A stretch of 32,087 bases of DNA from a bacterium (lineage in GTDB: Bacteria; Patescibacteria; Dojkabacteria; JAKAPS01; JAJZLI01), in the NCBI GenBank assembly GCA_021809565.1, contig JAJZKG010000008.1, positions 1 through 32,087 on the forward strand, written 5' to 3'. The notes beneath the pieces were generated by a model. It worked only from the letters and a program-made list of their open reading frames with translations. It was not told the DNA's origin and searched no databases. The position numbers were made by a program, and so were the translations under genes. The first letter of the stretch is position 1, and the number at the start of each line of letters is the position of its first letter. Of the stretch, positions 1 to 9,070 are shown piece after piece.

Positions 1-2
1 AT

Positions 3-1109
3 ATAGAAAAAATAAAAGATATAGTAGAAGGATCAAATAAGATCCTTATTGTATCTCATACAAGGCCAACCTATGATAGTATAGCATCTGTACTTTTAGT
101 ATGGCATTTTTTAAGTATCAATTTTAAAAAGAAAATAGACATATATATTCCAAAATTTCCAGAAAGATTAGAATTGTTACTTAATTATTCAATGTTACTA
201 CAAGATGATATACAGGATGAATATCCTAAACTTGAGTATACTATATCGATAAAAAAAGATGATGTAAAAATAGACTCAGTTAGATATGAATATGATAAGA
301 ATAATTTTAAATTTCATGTAAAATTACACAATGGTGAATTAGATACTTCAAATGTTAATATTCAAAGAGGTGAATTTTCATATGATACTATTTTTACCGT
401 AGATACTCCTGATTTGAATTACCTAGGAGAGCTATACAAGGTATATAAGAAAGATTTAGACAATAAAGATAAAATTAAGATAGTTAACATAGATTCACAT
501 ATTGATAATAAACAATATGGAATGTTTAATTTAACAGACAATAATGTTAATTCAACTGTCCAGATAATTTATCATATGTTAATTGCTATTGATTCTATAG
601 TATCAAAAAAAGATTACCAGTTGGTATTAATGGGCATACTTTCTAATACTGATTTTCTACATGGTAAGTCTATTACTGAAAAAACTTTTATGGATGTTTC
701 TAATATTATCAATAAAGGTGGAGATTTGAACTTGGCCACTATTGATTTATCTGCGCCAAGATCTATATCTGATTTAAAAGAAAAATTTGAAATATTGAAG
801 AACGCTAAAGAGGTAGAGTTTAAAAAATCTACATTTGTGATATCTAATATAAAACAAGGAGAGTTAACTTCTACATCTCTTCTTAATGATATATATATAA
901 AAGGAGCTCTATTTACATGTATATTTGTAGGAGAAGGAATCCAACCCCAAGATAATTACAAGATTTATCTTAAAGATTTTAGTGATGTTATAAAGGTAAA
1001 TAATATTAAGAAATTGTATTCCGATTATAAGCTAGAAGCTGGAGTGTACGTATTCAGGGACACAGGATCTATTGATGATATTGTGAAAAAAATTATTGGT
1101 ATAATTTAG
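3..1109 (+). CDS. DHH-family phosphoesterase-like protein with eroded motifs, 5' end outside the window
   Basis: The frame is open from base 3, so the gene starts before the window; a TTG at 174 is internal. The layout follows DHH proteins of the NrnA/GdpP type, which cleave short oligonucleotides, pAp or cyclic dinucleotides with two metals. Four motif regions can be placed: SHTRPTYDS (about 54-80), FTVDTPDLNYLG (about 390-426), NIDSHIDNKQYG (about 486-521) and GILSNTDF. Family versions read roughly HxxPDxDS, a conserved D, DHH and a D in GIxxDT. Here the first PD aspartate is T, DHH is DSH and the last D is N, so catalysis may be lost. An nrnA-type gene near rpsO-pnp is a common arrangement, although here the two are convergent, with a 3-base gap to pnp. 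Confidence 0.6.
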   Translation: MEKIKDIVEGSNKILIVSHTRPTYDSIASVLLVWHFLSINFKKKIDIYIPKFPERLELLLNYSMLLQDDIQDEYPKLEYTISIKKDDVKIDSVRYEYDKNNFKFHVKLHNGELDTSNVNIQRGEFSYDTIFTVDTPDLNYLGELYKVYKKDLDNKDKIKIVNIDSHIDNKQYGMFNLTDNNVNSTVQIIYHMLIAIDSIVSKKDYQLVLMGILSNTDFLHGKSITEKTFMDVSNIINKGGDLNLATIDLSAPRSISDLKEKFEILKNAKEVEFKKSTFVISNIKQGELTSTSLLNDIYIKGALFTCIFVGEGIQPQDNYKIYLKDFSDVIKVNNIKKLYSDYKLEAGVYVFRDTGSIDDIVKKIIGII

Positions 1110-1112
1110 TTA

Positions 1113-3185
1113 CTACTCTTTATCAGATTCTGAAGCTTGTTTCATTGAGAATTTTAATCTTCCCTGATCATCCTTTCCTATAATCTTTATAAGTACAGTG
1201 TCTCCTTCAGATACTATGTCTGTTGGGTCTTTAGTAAATGTATCTGACATCTCAGATACGTGGACAAGTCCTGATATTGATGGGGTAACATTTATAAATG
1301 CCCCATAAGTTGTAATTTTAGCAACTGTACCTTCATAAGTGTGTCCAATTTCGACCTCTTTTGTTATATTCTCAATCATCTTAAGAGCAAGGGCAAACTG
1401 TTTTTCCTCTACTGCAGATATTGATATAGATCCATCATCTGATATCTCTATGTCTGTACCAGATTTTTCTATAATATTTTTGATAGTTTTTCCTCCGCCT
1501 CCAATAACCTCTCCTATTTTAGTAGGATCTATTTTTATGATTTTGATTTGTGGTGCATATATTGATAAAGATTCTCTAGGAGTAGGCAACACTTCAAGCA
1601 TTTTGGATAGTATGAATAAACGAGCTTTTTTTGCCTGTTCTAGTGCTTCTTTTAGTACTTCTATCGATATTCCTTTTAATTTATTATCCATTTGTAATGC
1701 TGTAATTCCATCTTTAGATCCAGCAACTTTAAAATCCATATCTCCAAAATGATCTTCTGGACCTTGAATATCTGTTAGGATAACATATTTTTTTGTACTT
1801 TCATCCATAACAAGTCCCATGGCTATACCTGATATTGGATTTTTAATTTTTACACCTGCAGCCATTAATGCTAGAGTAGATCCGCATACAGATGCCATAG
1901 ATGATGACCCATTAGAAGATAAAGTCTCAGATACTACTCTTATTGCATATGGAAATTCACTCATTGGAGGAATTTGGCGTTCTAATGCTCTTTCAGCTAA
2001 AGCTCCATGTCCTATATCTCTACGTGATGGATAGTATAAATTTCTACTTATCTCACCTACTGACCATCCTGGAAAGTTATAATGATGCATATATCTCTTG
2101 ACCTCTTCTCCTTCTATATTTTCTATGGTCTGGCTTTGTTTTGCAGAAGCTAGTGTAGCAACTGACAAAATCTGTGTTTCGCCTCTTTGAAATATTGCAG
2201 AACCATGGGTTCTTGGTAAAATATCGATTTTAATATATAAAGGTCTTACTTCATCTAGAGCCCTCTTGTCTGGTCTTATACTATTTTTTAATATTCCCCC
2301 TCTAAATGATCTTCTAAACAATTCGTGTACAGCTTCCTCCACATCTTTAGGATCATGATCAGTATCGAAGGTTTCTCCTATTTTCTTCTCAAGTTCTTTA
2401 TTCTCAGTGTCCCAAATTGATTTTTCGATATCATCATGGAATTTAGAGTCAATTTCTTTCAATAAACTTTCATCTACTCCATGTTTTATATACTCTATCT
2501 TATTGTCATTATTAATCTCATTTAGAAAATCATTCTGTATATCAATAAGAGGTTTTGTTTGATTTTTTGCAAATTCTATTGCTTCAATCATTTTGTTCTC
2601 AGGTATGTTATTTGCGCCTGCTTCAATCATAGAGATTGAATCTTTAGTAGAGGATATAAAAAGATTTAAGTCAGATGAATCTAGTATTGTAGGTATAGGG
2701 TTTAATATAAATTCATTATTTAAAAGTCCTACTCTAAGCCCAGCAACTGGGCCTTCAAAAGGTATACCTGCAACCATTAAAGCTAGTGATGCTGCTGAAA
2801 TTCCTATTATTACTGGATCATTTAACTTATCATATGAAAGTACAGTAACTACGAGCTGTATCTCATCCCTGAAGTCTTCTTTAAAGATAGGTCTGATAGA
2901 TCTATCAATCATTCTTGCTTTTAAAATTTCATTACTTGAAGGTCTCCCTTCTCTTTTGATAAATCTTGAAGATGAAATCATTCCACTAGCATAGAGTCTC
3001 TCCATGTATTCTATAGTTAAAGGAAAAAATCCAGGATTCTCCTTCATTTCTCTTGTTACTACAGTTGCAAGAACAACAGTTTCACCCATGGTAGCTAAAA
3101 TTGAGCAATGTGCTTTTGGTGCAAATACTCCGGATTCAAATGAAATCTTTGTGTCTCCCAGGGTAGTTTCTTTTCTTACAATCAT
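1113..3185 (-). CDS. pnp: Polyribonucleotide nucleotidyltransferase (PNPase)
   Basis: PNPase degrades RNA 3' to 5' using phosphate and can add tails in reverse; it acts as a trimer in the cytoplasm. At 690 residues it has the normal length. Two RNase PH domains flank a helical linker; the second carries the signature [23 protein letters not shown] domain with the loop IGGGGKT lies at about residues 552-615 and an S1 domain ([15 protein letters not shown]) at about 617-682. The ATG at 3185 overlaps the rpsO stop by four bases (ATGA), so the two genes are translationally coupled, as in the classic rpsO-pnp operon. No anomaly in the core was noticed. Confidence 0.97.
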   Translation of the reverse strand: MIVRKETTLGDTKISFESGVFAPKAHCSILATMGETVVLATVVTREMKENPGFFPLTIEYMERLYASGMISSSRFIKREGRPSSNEILKARMIDRSIRPIFKEDFRDEIQLVVTVLSYDKLNDPVIIGISAASLALMVAGIPFEGPVAGLRVGLLNNEFILNPIPTILDSSDLNLFISSTKDSISMIEAGANNIPENKMIEAIEFAKNQTKPLIDIQNDFLNEINNDNKIEYIKHGVDESLLKEIDSKFHDDIEKSIWDTENKELEKKIGETFDTDHDPKDVEEAVHELFRRSFRGGILKNSIRPDKRALDEVRPLYIKIDILPRTHGSAIFQRGETQILSVATLASAKQSQTIENIEGEEVKRYMHHYNFPGWSVGEISRNLYYPSRRDIGHGALAERALERQIPPMSEFPYAIRVVSETLSSNGSSSMASVCGSTLALMAAGVKIKNPISGIAMGLVMDESTKKYVILTDIQGPEDHFGDMDFKVAGSKDGITALQMDNKLKGISIEVLKEALEQAKKARLFILSKMLEVLPTPRESLSIYAPQIKIIKIDPTKIGEVIGGGGKTIKNIIEKSGTDIEISDDGSISISAVEEKQFALALKMIENITKEVEIGHTYEGTVAKITTYGAFINVTPSISGLVHVSEMSDTFTKDPTDIVSEGDTVLIKIIGKDDQGRLKFSMKQASESDKE

Positions 3186-3475
3186 CTCTTAATGCCTAAC
3201 CTATCTATTAATACCTTATATCTCTCAGGATCTTTATTCTCTAAAAATTGCAATATTCTTCTTCGCTTACCTACTATTTGCAATAATCCTCTTCTTGAAT
3301 GATTATCTTTCTTATTTTCTTTTAGATGTTCGGATAATTGCAATATTCTTTTGGTAAAGAGTGCTGTTTGTACTTCTGGAGAACCATTATCACCTTCGTG
3401 TGTAGAAAAATGTTTTATGATTTTATCTCTTGTCTCATTGATTAAATTAATCTCTGATTCTTTTTTTCTTGCCAT
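3182..3475 (-). CDS. rpsO: 30S ribosomal protein S15
   Basis: S15 binds 16S rRNA early in small-subunit assembly and bridges to 23S rRNA. The 97-residue product has the family core, including GSPEVQTA, the helix [22 protein letters not shown] and the C-terminal LDRLGIKR-like end. It carries about eight extra N-terminal residues relative to the 89-residue E. coli protein. It is the first gene of an operon with pnp. In several bacteria S15 represses its own translation through leader RNA structure; here an inverted repeat at 3489-3528 lies just upstream, but no known S15 site could be recognised. Confidence 0.96.
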   Translation of the reverse strand: MARKKESEINLINETRDKIIKHFSTHEGDNGSPEVQTALFTKRILQLSEHLKENKKDNHSRRGLLQIVGKRRRILQFLENKDPERYKVLIDRLGIKR

Positions 3476-3488
3476 ATTAAAACCAATA

Positions 3489-3528
3489 AAATACTCACAA
3501 TCTTAACAAATATATATCATGAGTATTT
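3489..3528 (-). promoter_or_regulatory. Inverted repeat upstream of rpsO
   Basis: Nine-base arms (plus strand aaatactca at 3489-3497 and tgagtattt at 3520-3528) are separated by 22 bases, 14 bases upstream of the rpsO ATG. It could be an operator, or a stem in the rpsO leader if transcription starts further upstream. The enclosed sequence is nearly all A/T and may contain the promoter itself. Confidence 0.35.
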
Positions 3529-3637
3529 GAAAAATCTTTTTGTATACTATTATAAAAGTTTAATTAGTAAAAGAAGCTTGACCTTATGTTATCAAAGAAT
3601 TTTCTAAAAGTCAATTTTTTGTACGGGTCACATACAT

Positions 3638-3666
3638 TTGAGATCTTAACCTTAAACTGTTATCAT
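3638..3666 (+). promoter_or_regulatory. Promoter of the coiled-coil gene (extended -10)
   Basis: TTGAGA at 3638-3643 is followed after 17 bp by TATCAT at 3661-3666, with TG one base before the -10 hexamer. The expected start of transcription, seven bases past the hexamer, is 3673, the A of the ATG. This favours 3673 over the in-frame ATG at 3586, which would place the promoter inside the coding region. Confidence 0.65.
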
Positions 3667-3672
3667 TCAGGT

Positions 3673-4071
3673 ATGCTTGACAAATCTGACTTACAACAAA
3701 TCAAAAAATTACTACATGAGGAAGTAGACCCTATTAAAGATAACATAAATCTTTTGAAGGGTGATGTAAGTGGTTTGAAAGATGATATGAAAAGTGTAAA
3801 AGGTGATATTGGTGTTTTGAAGGGTGATGTAAGTGGTTTGAAAGATGATATGAAAAGTGTAAAAGGCGATATTAGTGTTTTGAAGGGTGATGTAAGTGGT
3901 TTGAAAGATGATATGAAAAGTGTAAAAGGTGATATTGGTGTTTTGAAAGACAATAGTAGTAAAATTAGGAAAGATATCAATACAATAGTATCATTTTTTG
4001 ACCGTGAATATGTAGATTTAAGAGATAGAGTTAGTCGTATAGAAGAAATTCTTAAATTAACTCCAAGGTAA
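3673..4071 (+). CDS. Coiled-coil protein with three 21-residue repeats
   Basis: Function unknown. The 132-residue product begins MLDKSDLQQIKKLLHEEVDP, has three near-identical 21-residue repeats (core GLKDDMKSVKGDI), then a helical tail with FFDREYVDLRDRVSRIEEIL. Twenty-one residues are three heptads, and L/V/M recur at coiled-coil spacing, so a long parallel coil is likely. No membrane segment or signal peptide is visible. Short proteins with the DLxxIxKxxxEEV start and an FFDREYxxLRxRVxRIEE end are a recurring orphan type in CPR genomes, as I recall them. An in-frame ATG at 3586 would add 29 residues, but the promoter position argues for 3673. Confidence 0.75.
   Translation: MLDKSDLQQIKKLLHEEVDPIKDNINLLKGDVSGLKDDMKSVKGDIGVLKGDVSGLKDDMKSVKGDISVLKGDVSGLKDDMKSVKGDIGVLKDNSSKIRKDINTIVSFFDREYVDLRDRVSRIEEILKLTPR
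3754..3942. repeat. 63-bp tandem repeat, three copies, in frame
   Basis: Units at 3754-3816, 3817-3879 and 3880-3942 are almost identical at the DNA level; the middle unit differs at about two positions (aggcgat, attagt). The period keeps both the reading frame and the heptad register. Low divergence, including at third codon positions, points to recent expansion or homogenisation. Confidence 0.95.
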
Positions 4072-4201
4072 AATAAATTTCAATATTATTTAAATACTTG
4101 TCATAATTTTTAATACATCAGCATATATCTTTAGTATAACTATTTTATATAGTATTATATTGAGGCAAAAGTTATAATGGAATATATTTTTGATTTAAAT
4201 T

Positions 4202-5542
4202 ATGTCTTTGTTTAAAAGGGATAAAAGTTTTAATACTTTTGCTTTTAATAGAAAAAAGCAGCAAGGATTGCTTGGAGCTATACTATTCTCTATAGGATCA
4301 ATTATAGGAGGTGGTATATTTGCTCTTACAGGTATTTCACTTAATATTGCAGGTCCAGGGGCAATTGTTTCATATATAATTGCTTTTTTTATTATTCTAA
4401 TATCTGCAATATCATATGCACAACTATCAGCTTTATATATTTCAGACGGAGGGGGCTATTTATTTATAAAGAAACTTTTAGGTAATTTCCTTGGATTCAT
4501 ATCAGGATGGGCTATATATATAAGTGGAGCTATATTTATAGCTTTTGTACTTTCTGTTTTCGGGGATTATATGTCTACCTTTTTTATCCATGGGATACAT
4601 GCTATATATTTCTCTTTTATAGCTTTAATTGCTCTTATGATTCTAGCGTACCTAGACTTATCTGACACTAAATGGTTTGAGGGTGTACTAGTAATGGTGA
4701 CGATATTTATACTATTTTTATTTGGGTTATTTGGAGTAGCACATTTTAATATATCTCATTTTGCTAATTTTTTTCCATATGGAGGTGGAGGTGTATTTAA
4801 AGTAATAGGTATTTTATTTATCTCATTTATGGGATTTCAGGTCATTTCTAACATGGAGGTAGAAACTAGAGATCCTAAGAAAAATATACCAAGGGCAATT
4901 ATTCTATCACTGATATTTGTTCTTGTAATCTATCTCTTAGTTGTTATTGCAACAATATCCGATCTTGGATCAAATTTTAATGTAGCATCTGTAGGATTGG
5001 CGGCTGAGAAATCTATGGGGACTCTTGGATTTTTAATTCCACTGGCTGCACTATTTGCTACCCTATCTACTGCCAATTCAAACATAATTTCAACCACTAG
5101 AACAATATCCAGCATGGCTTTAGAGAATCAGATATCTTCAAAATTTGTTAAATTGAATAAATATGATGCACCAAAAAATTCCCTGATTTTCATCTTTTTA
5201 GTTACCACACTATTTTTGTTGGTAAATAACATAAATTTTCTTGTTGAAGTGGCTGCAACAATTGTAATGTTTTTATTTATACTTATTAATTTTGCTGCAG
5301 TTATGCTCCATATTAGATTTCGTGATATAATAGGCGAGAAAACTTTTAAAAGATTGGGTGGTGAAATACTTCCACTTCTTGGGGTTGTAGCTACAGTAGT
5401 GATGTTGCTTTCTGTATCTATATTATCTTTCATAGTAGCATTGCTTCTTGTTTTCATGGGAGTTTTTTATTATGAGAAGAAAAATATCAAAAGCCCCTCA
5501 TTAATAATAAATAATATAAGGAAGAAAGTTTATAGAAGATAA
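4202..5542 (+). CDS. APC-superfamily amino acid permease
   Basis: The 446-residue product is a hydrophobic polytopic membrane protein with about 12 transmembrane helices and fits the amino acid-polyamine-organocation superfamily. TM1 carries the broken-helix substrate motif SIGSIIGGGIFALTG, followed by GPGAIVSYIIAF in TM2; METRDPKKNIPRA lies in the loop after TM6, a position typical of the family. It likely imports amino acids by proton or cation symport; the substrate cannot be read from sequence. A TATAAT at 4173-4178 lies 23 bases before the ATG, and no Shine-Dalgarno sequence is visible. It stands alone between orphan genes. Uptake of amino acids would suit a host- or community-dependent organism. 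Confidence 0.85.
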   Translation: MSLFKRDKSFNTFAFNRKKQQGLLGAILFSIGSIIGGGIFALTGISLNIAGPGAIVSYIIAFFIILISAISYAQLSALYISDGGGYLFIKKLLGNFLGFISGWAIYISGAIFIAFVLSVFGDYMSTFFIHGIHAIYFSFIALIALMILAYLDLSDTKWFEGVLVMVTIFILFLFGLFGVAHFNISHFANFFPYGGGGVFKVIGILFISFMGFQVISNMEVETRDPKKNIPRAIILSLIFVLVIYLLVVIATISDLGSNFNVASVGLAAEKSMGTLGFLIPLAALFATLSTANSNIISTTRTISSMALENQISSKFVKLNKYDAPKNSLIFIFLVTTLFLLVNNINFLVEVAATIVMFLFILINFAAVMLHIRFRDIIGEKTFKRLGGEILPLLGVVATVVMLLSVSILSFIVALLLVFMGVFYYEKKNIKSPSLIINNIRKKVYRR

Positions 5543-5600
5543 ATAAGGTCTATAAATATGAAACAAATAAGAAATAATTTTTGTATATATATATAGGTGA

Positions 5601-6122
5601 ATGGCTATAACTGATGAAGAGCTGGTTGCCAATTTTAGAAAGACTGGAGATATAAAGTTCTTTGAGGAATTGGTTAATAGATATAAGAATAGTATATACA
5701 ATTTCACCTTGAGGTATCTGTCACATAGGGAAGATACTGAGGATATAGTACAAAATATATTTGTCAAAGTATATTTTAAACTAGATAAATATGATGAGAA
5801 AAAAGCTTCTTTTAAAACATGGATCTATAGAGTCTCTAAAAATACGATATATAATAAATTTAGAGAAAGAAAACTTTTAAGTTTAAATTTTGAAATAACT
5901 GATACTCATAAAGAGGAAGATGCATATGAGAGAGAGAATTTAATACAAGTAGCATTGAATAAAATAGGAAAAAAATATAGAATAGTGTTGTTAATGTATT
6001 ATATGGAAGGTTTCTCATACATCGAAATATCTAAAATTTTAAATCTTCCACTTGGTACAGTAAAAACTAGAATTAGAAGAGCAAAAGGAAAAATTAAGAA
6101 TGAACTTGATGGATATATTTAA
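5601..6122 (+). CDS. ECF-like RNA polymerase sigma-70 factor
   Basis: The 173-residue product has the two domains of group 4 (ECF) sigma factors. Sigma2 at about residues 10-75 includes YNFTLRYLSHREDTEDIVQNIFVKVY (region 2.2) and FKTWIYRVSKNTIYNKFRER (2.3-2.4). Sigma4 at about 115-170 includes the helix-turn-helix YIEISKILNLPLGTVKTRIRRAKGKI. It would direct RNA polymerase to a dedicated promoter set. It overlaps the next gene, a small membrane protein, by 23 bases; sigma plus membrane partner is the usual arrangement for signal-controlled ECF factors. A TATATA-rich -10 region lies directly upstream, followed by AGGTGA touching the ATG, so the mRNA may be leaderless. Confidence 0.9.
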   Translation: MAITDEELVANFRKTGDIKFFEELVNRYKNSIYNFTLRYLSHREDTEDIVQNIFVKVYFKLDKYDEKKASFKTWIYRVSKNTIYNKFRERKLLSLNFEITDTHKEEDAYERENLIQVALNKIGKKYRIVLLMYYMEGFSYIEISKILNLPLGTVKTRIRRAKGKIKNELDGYI

Positions 6123-6387
6123 CAATTTACAAGCTTATAAATTGAGTAAAAGTTTTAATAATGATCTTATAGAAAAGATCAATAGGAAAAGGAAACTTTA
6201 TATGCTATACTATCCATTTATATTTGGATTTTTATTGATATTTTCAATTATTGTAGCTATAATATCTGTTTTTCAGATATATTATCAAACTAGTGTTGCG
6301 ATATTAGTATTGGCTTTTTCTGTTATAGTTTTTATGGTAGTATTATTTCAAATTAAAGATATATGGAGAAAAGTAAACTTGTTATAA
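6100..6387 (+). CDS. Small two-helix membrane protein, candidate anti-sigma partner
   Basis: Unrecognised 95-residue protein. A charged N-terminal region (residues 1-34, rich in K, N and S) precedes two transmembrane helices at about 38-57 and 63-84. Its start overlaps the sigma gene by 23 bases; a second ATG at 6109 would shorten it by three residues and cannot be excluded. Position suggests a membrane anti-sigma factor, with the cytoplasmic N-terminus holding the sigma factor. No zinc anti-sigma motif (HxxxCxxC) is present, so this role is inference from gene order alone. It overlaps the next gene by 25 bases. Confidence 0.65.
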   Translation: MNLMDIFNNLQAYKLSKSFNNDLIEKINRKRKLYMLYYPFIFGFLLIFSIIVAIISVFQIYYQTSVAILVLAFSVIVFMVVLFQIKDIWRKVNLL

Positions 6388-6722
6388 TCTCCCTTTCGGC
6401 TGGAATTATTTCTGCTGTATTACTATTTCTATCTTTTTCTTTGGGAGCATTATTTGGTTCTCATTTGAGATTTTATGGTTATCACCAAAGCCAAGGTCTT
6501 CATCAGGAGAATATTGCTGTTTTAGGTAAAATTAAATCTTTTAAAAATAATACACTTAAGGTATCAACATTAGCTGGAGATACTCTATCTTTAAAGCTGT
6601 CTAAACATGCCGTTGTTAAAAATTTGTCAGGTAAAATTGAAAATAAAAGTGTACTTTCTAAAAAAGGTACGCACATATATATAAAAAAGCAAGGAGGCTT
6701 GCTCATTATAATAATTTTATAA
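6363..6722 (+). CDS. Membrane-anchored small beta-domain protein (DUF5666-like)
   Basis: The 119-residue product has one N-terminal transmembrane helix at about residues 6-30, then an extracytoplasmic region. Residues about 52-105 (VLGKIKSFKNNTLKVSTLAGDTLSLKLSKHA and onward) look like a small beta-barrel of the DUF5666 or OB type, where a GxIxxxxxxxLxVxTxxGxxxxxxL pattern is typical. The tail ends in a hydrophobic LLIIIIL. It is the third gene of an overlapping unit with the sigma factor, so it may belong to the same signalling or envelope stress module. Function unknown; the domain resemblance is from pattern only. Confidence 0.6.
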   Translation: MEKSKLVIISLSAGIISAVLLFLSFSLGALFGSHLRFYGYHQSQGLHQENIAVLGKIKSFKNNTLKVSTLAGDTLSLKLSKHAVVKNLSGKIENKSVLSKKGTHIYIKKQGGLLIIIIL

Positions 6723-6742
6723 AAAAGGAAATAAGTAAAAAT

Positions 6743-8407
6743 ATGGATGATAAATTAAAAGTGATTACACTTGGAGGTGTAGAAGAAGTAGGTATTAATT
6801 CTACTATTATAGAACTAGGTCAAGATATAATTGTTATTGATTTTGGTTTAGGATTTTCAGAAGATAATTTATATGGTATCGATTTTTTAATACCAAATTT
6901 TGAATATTTACAAAACAATAAAGATAAAATAAGAGGGTTTGTTATTACTCATGGACATCTTGACCATATAGGTGGATTAGCATATGTCCTTGATAAACTT
7001 GGTAATCCTCCAATTTATGGAACCAAGATGACTGTTGAAATAATTAAGGAAAAGCTTACTGATAGATCGATTGGGTTAAAAAACAAGGCGAGGATAATAG
7101 AATTCTCTCCAGAAGATAAATTCAATTTAGGCGCTTTTAGTATGAGTTTTTTCAGGGTTAATCATAATATTCCAGATTCAGTTGGAATTATAGTTGGTAC
7201 AAAGTTTGGGAATCTTGTGCATACTGGAGATTTTAAGTTTGATAATACTCCATTTGAAGAACCCGTTACCCAGTATCATAAAATAACAAAAGTCGGAGAG
7301 GAAGGGGTTTTACTATTAATGTCTGATAGTACAAATGCCAACAAGTCAGGTATGTCTGTTTCTGAGAGTGCCATAACCCCGATTTTAGAAAATATTATGA
7401 TACATTCTGAAGGAAGAATTATTGCCGCAACCTTTTCATCTTTATTAACAAGGGTAAATCAATTAGTATCTCTATCACATAAATATGGGAGGAAGGTAGC
7501 TATTTCAGGCTTATCTATGGAGAAGACTATTAAGATTGCTAAGAACCTTGGTTATTTAGATGTACCAAAGGATACATTTATAAAAATTTCAGATACTTCG
7601 AAGTATCCAGATAGAGAGATTCTTATAATAACGACTGGAGCTCAAGGAGAAGAGAATGCAGGGTTGATGAGAATGATATTAGGTGATCACGCACAAATTT
7701 CAATAAAAAAGGAGGATACAGTAATATTGTCTTCATCCGTAATACCTACTAATGCTGCATTAGTACAAAAACTTCTTGACTATATAGTAGGTTCTGGAGC
7801 TAATGTTATCCATCAAAGTATTATGGATGTACATGCTGGTGGACATGCTCACCAAGAAGATCATAAACTTTTATTGAATTTAATAAAACCAAGATATTTT
7901 ATGCCTATAGAAGGGTATCAATCTTTTCTTGATTCTCACAAAAAAACTGCAAAGTCTGTAGGGATTAAGGAAGATAAGATTTTGATGCCTAAAAATGGAA
8001 GCGTATTTGAATATCAAGAAGGTAAAGGGTTTGTTCAAGGTGAAAGGATTACTCATGTTCCTGTAAGGATTGCCAATAATTTACTAGGAGATATAGGGAA
8101 CAAGGTTATGAAGGAGAGAGAACAATTATCTGAAAATGGGATATTACTTATAAATATAAATATTGATGCCCAAAAGAAAATGATTGGAACACCTAACATA
8201 ATATCTAGAGGTTTCATATTTTCAAAAGAAAATTATAAATTAATTCGCTATATAGAAGAAAATATAAATTTTATGTTTAAAGATAAAATCTATGAAAAAA
8301 TACCTGATCCTCAAGATATGAGGAATACAATTGCAAAATCTGTATCAACTATGTTGGTTGAAAAATATGGGAAGAATCCATTAGTGCTTGTTGTTTTAAG
8401 CCAATGA
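6743..8407 (+). CDS. rnj: Ribonuclease J (metallo-beta-lactamase RNase)
   Basis: RNase J has 5'-3' exonuclease and endonuclease activity in mRNA turnover and rRNA maturation. The 554-residue product has normal length. Motif II HGHLDH at residues 70-75 gives the zinc ligands; the N-terminus GVEEVGINSTIIELG, the beta-CASP region with TGAQGEENAGLMRM, and the late motif HAGGHAHQEDHKLLLNLIKP are all family hallmarks. The C-terminal domain of about 100 residues is present. It follows the sigma-factor unit by 20 bases, with AAGGA upstream, and overlaps the next ORF by four bases (ATGA). With PNPase in the same window, the core of mRNA decay is encoded here. Confidence 0.95.
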   Translation: MDDKLKVITLGGVEEVGINSTIIELGQDIIVIDFGLGFSEDNLYGIDFLIPNFEYLQNNKDKIRGFVITHGHLDHIGGLAYVLDKLGNPPIYGTKMTVEIIKEKLTDRSIGLKNKARIIEFSPEDKFNLGAFSMSFFRVNHNIPDSVGIIVGTKFGNLVHTGDFKFDNTPFEEPVTQYHKITKVGEEGVLLLMSDSTNANKSGMSVSESAITPILENIMIHSEGRIIAATFSSLLTRVNQLVSLSHKYGRKVAISGLSMEKTIKIAKNLGYLDVPKDTFIKISDTSKYPDREILIITTGAQGEENAGLMRMILGDHAQISIKKEDTVILSSSVIPTNAALVQKLLDYIVGSGANVIHQSIMDVHAGGHAHQEDHKLLLNLIKPRYFMPIEGYQSFLDSHKKTAKSVGIKEDKILMPKNGSVFEYQEGKGFVQGERITHVPVRIANNLLGDIGNKVMKEREQLSENGILLININIDAQKKMIGTPNIISRGFIFSKENYKLIRYIEENINFMFKDKIYEKIPDPQDMRNTIAKSVSTMLVEKYGKNPLVLVVLSQ

Positions 8408-9054
8408 TATCAAATTTTGTTAAAATAATAGGGAAAGAGATAATAAATGATAGATATATAATCTTGACATTGTCTAAACCAGAAGATTTTACATTCAAAG
8501 CAGGACAATATTTAATCTTGAAACTCAAAGATAAATTACAACGAACATATTCTATATTGTCCAAAGAGGAAGATAGTTTTATCTCTTTTGGAATAAAAAT
8601 AGATGAAGGTCTTGGTGCCCAGACAATTTTATATGATATGAAGTTAGGAGATAATGTAGAAATATTGGGACCTTTTGGTAAATTTACATACGATAAAAAA
8701 AATCAAAAAGAGTCCAAAGATATTTTTATAGCTACAGGTATAGGTATTACCCCTATAAAAAGTATTATAGATAGTTCACCTTCTAGTAAAAATATATATC
8801 TTTTTTGGGGAGTAAAAGATAAATTAGATTTGATATTTAATTTTCCTTCACTTGGTGATAGATTTAAGTATACATTTTCGAAGGAGAAGATATATGTACA
8901 AAGTATTATGGGAGATTTGATAAAAATGAATCAGAATGATGAAATGTCATTTTATATATCTGGACATCCAGATAACGTAGAGAGTATAAAAAAATTTATA
9001 ATCTCAAGTTATAAAAAAGTAGAGATAGAAAAAATATATACAGAAAAATTTTAA
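8404..9054 (+). CDS. FNR-like FAD/NAD(P)-binding oxidoreductase
   Basis: The 216-residue product resembles the ferredoxin-NADP reductase fold. The FAD part at about residues 1-95 has FKAGQYLILKL and the flavin motif RTYS. The NAD(P) part starts with the nucleotide loop ATGIGITPIKSI at about 117 and ends with an ISGHPDNVE segment and EKIYTEKF. No [2Fe-2S] cysteine motif is present, so it is a two-domain reductase passing electrons between NAD(P)H and a flavin or an unknown partner. The ATG overlaps the RNase J stop (ATGA), so the two are coupled, but a shared role is unclear. Partner and substrate cannot be read. Confidence 0.8.
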   Translation: MISNFVKIIGKEIINDRYIILTLSKPEDFTFKAGQYLILKLKDKLQRTYSILSKEEDSFISFGIKIDEGLGAQTILYDMKLGDNVEILGPFGKFTYDKKNQKESKDIFIATGIGITPIKSIIDSSPSSKNIYLFWGVKDKLDLIFNFPSLGDRFKYTFSKEKIYVQSIMGDLIKMNQNDEMSFYISGHPDNVESIKKFIISSYKKVEIEKIYTEKF

Positions 9055-9070
9055 TAGGAGTCTAAATTAA

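Noticed and set aside
1339..2994. Several plus-strand frames opposite pnp
   Set aside because: pnp is intact with all domains; these frames show no start signals or family resemblance.
3586..3672. Longer N-terminus for the coiled-coil protein from ATG 3586
   Set aside because: A -35/-10 pair with extended -10 lies inside this stretch and predicts transcription from 3673; the added residues do not match the family-like start.
3754..3942. Possible CRISPR array
   Set aside because: The repeats are directly adjacent with no spacers and encode heptads in frame.
3663..3980. Minus-strand reading frame of 105 codons opposite the coiled-coil gene
   Set aside because: It is a mirror of the 63-bp repeat; its product is a repetitive S/P/F/L string without a promoter, while the plus strand has a fitting promoter and family-like ends.
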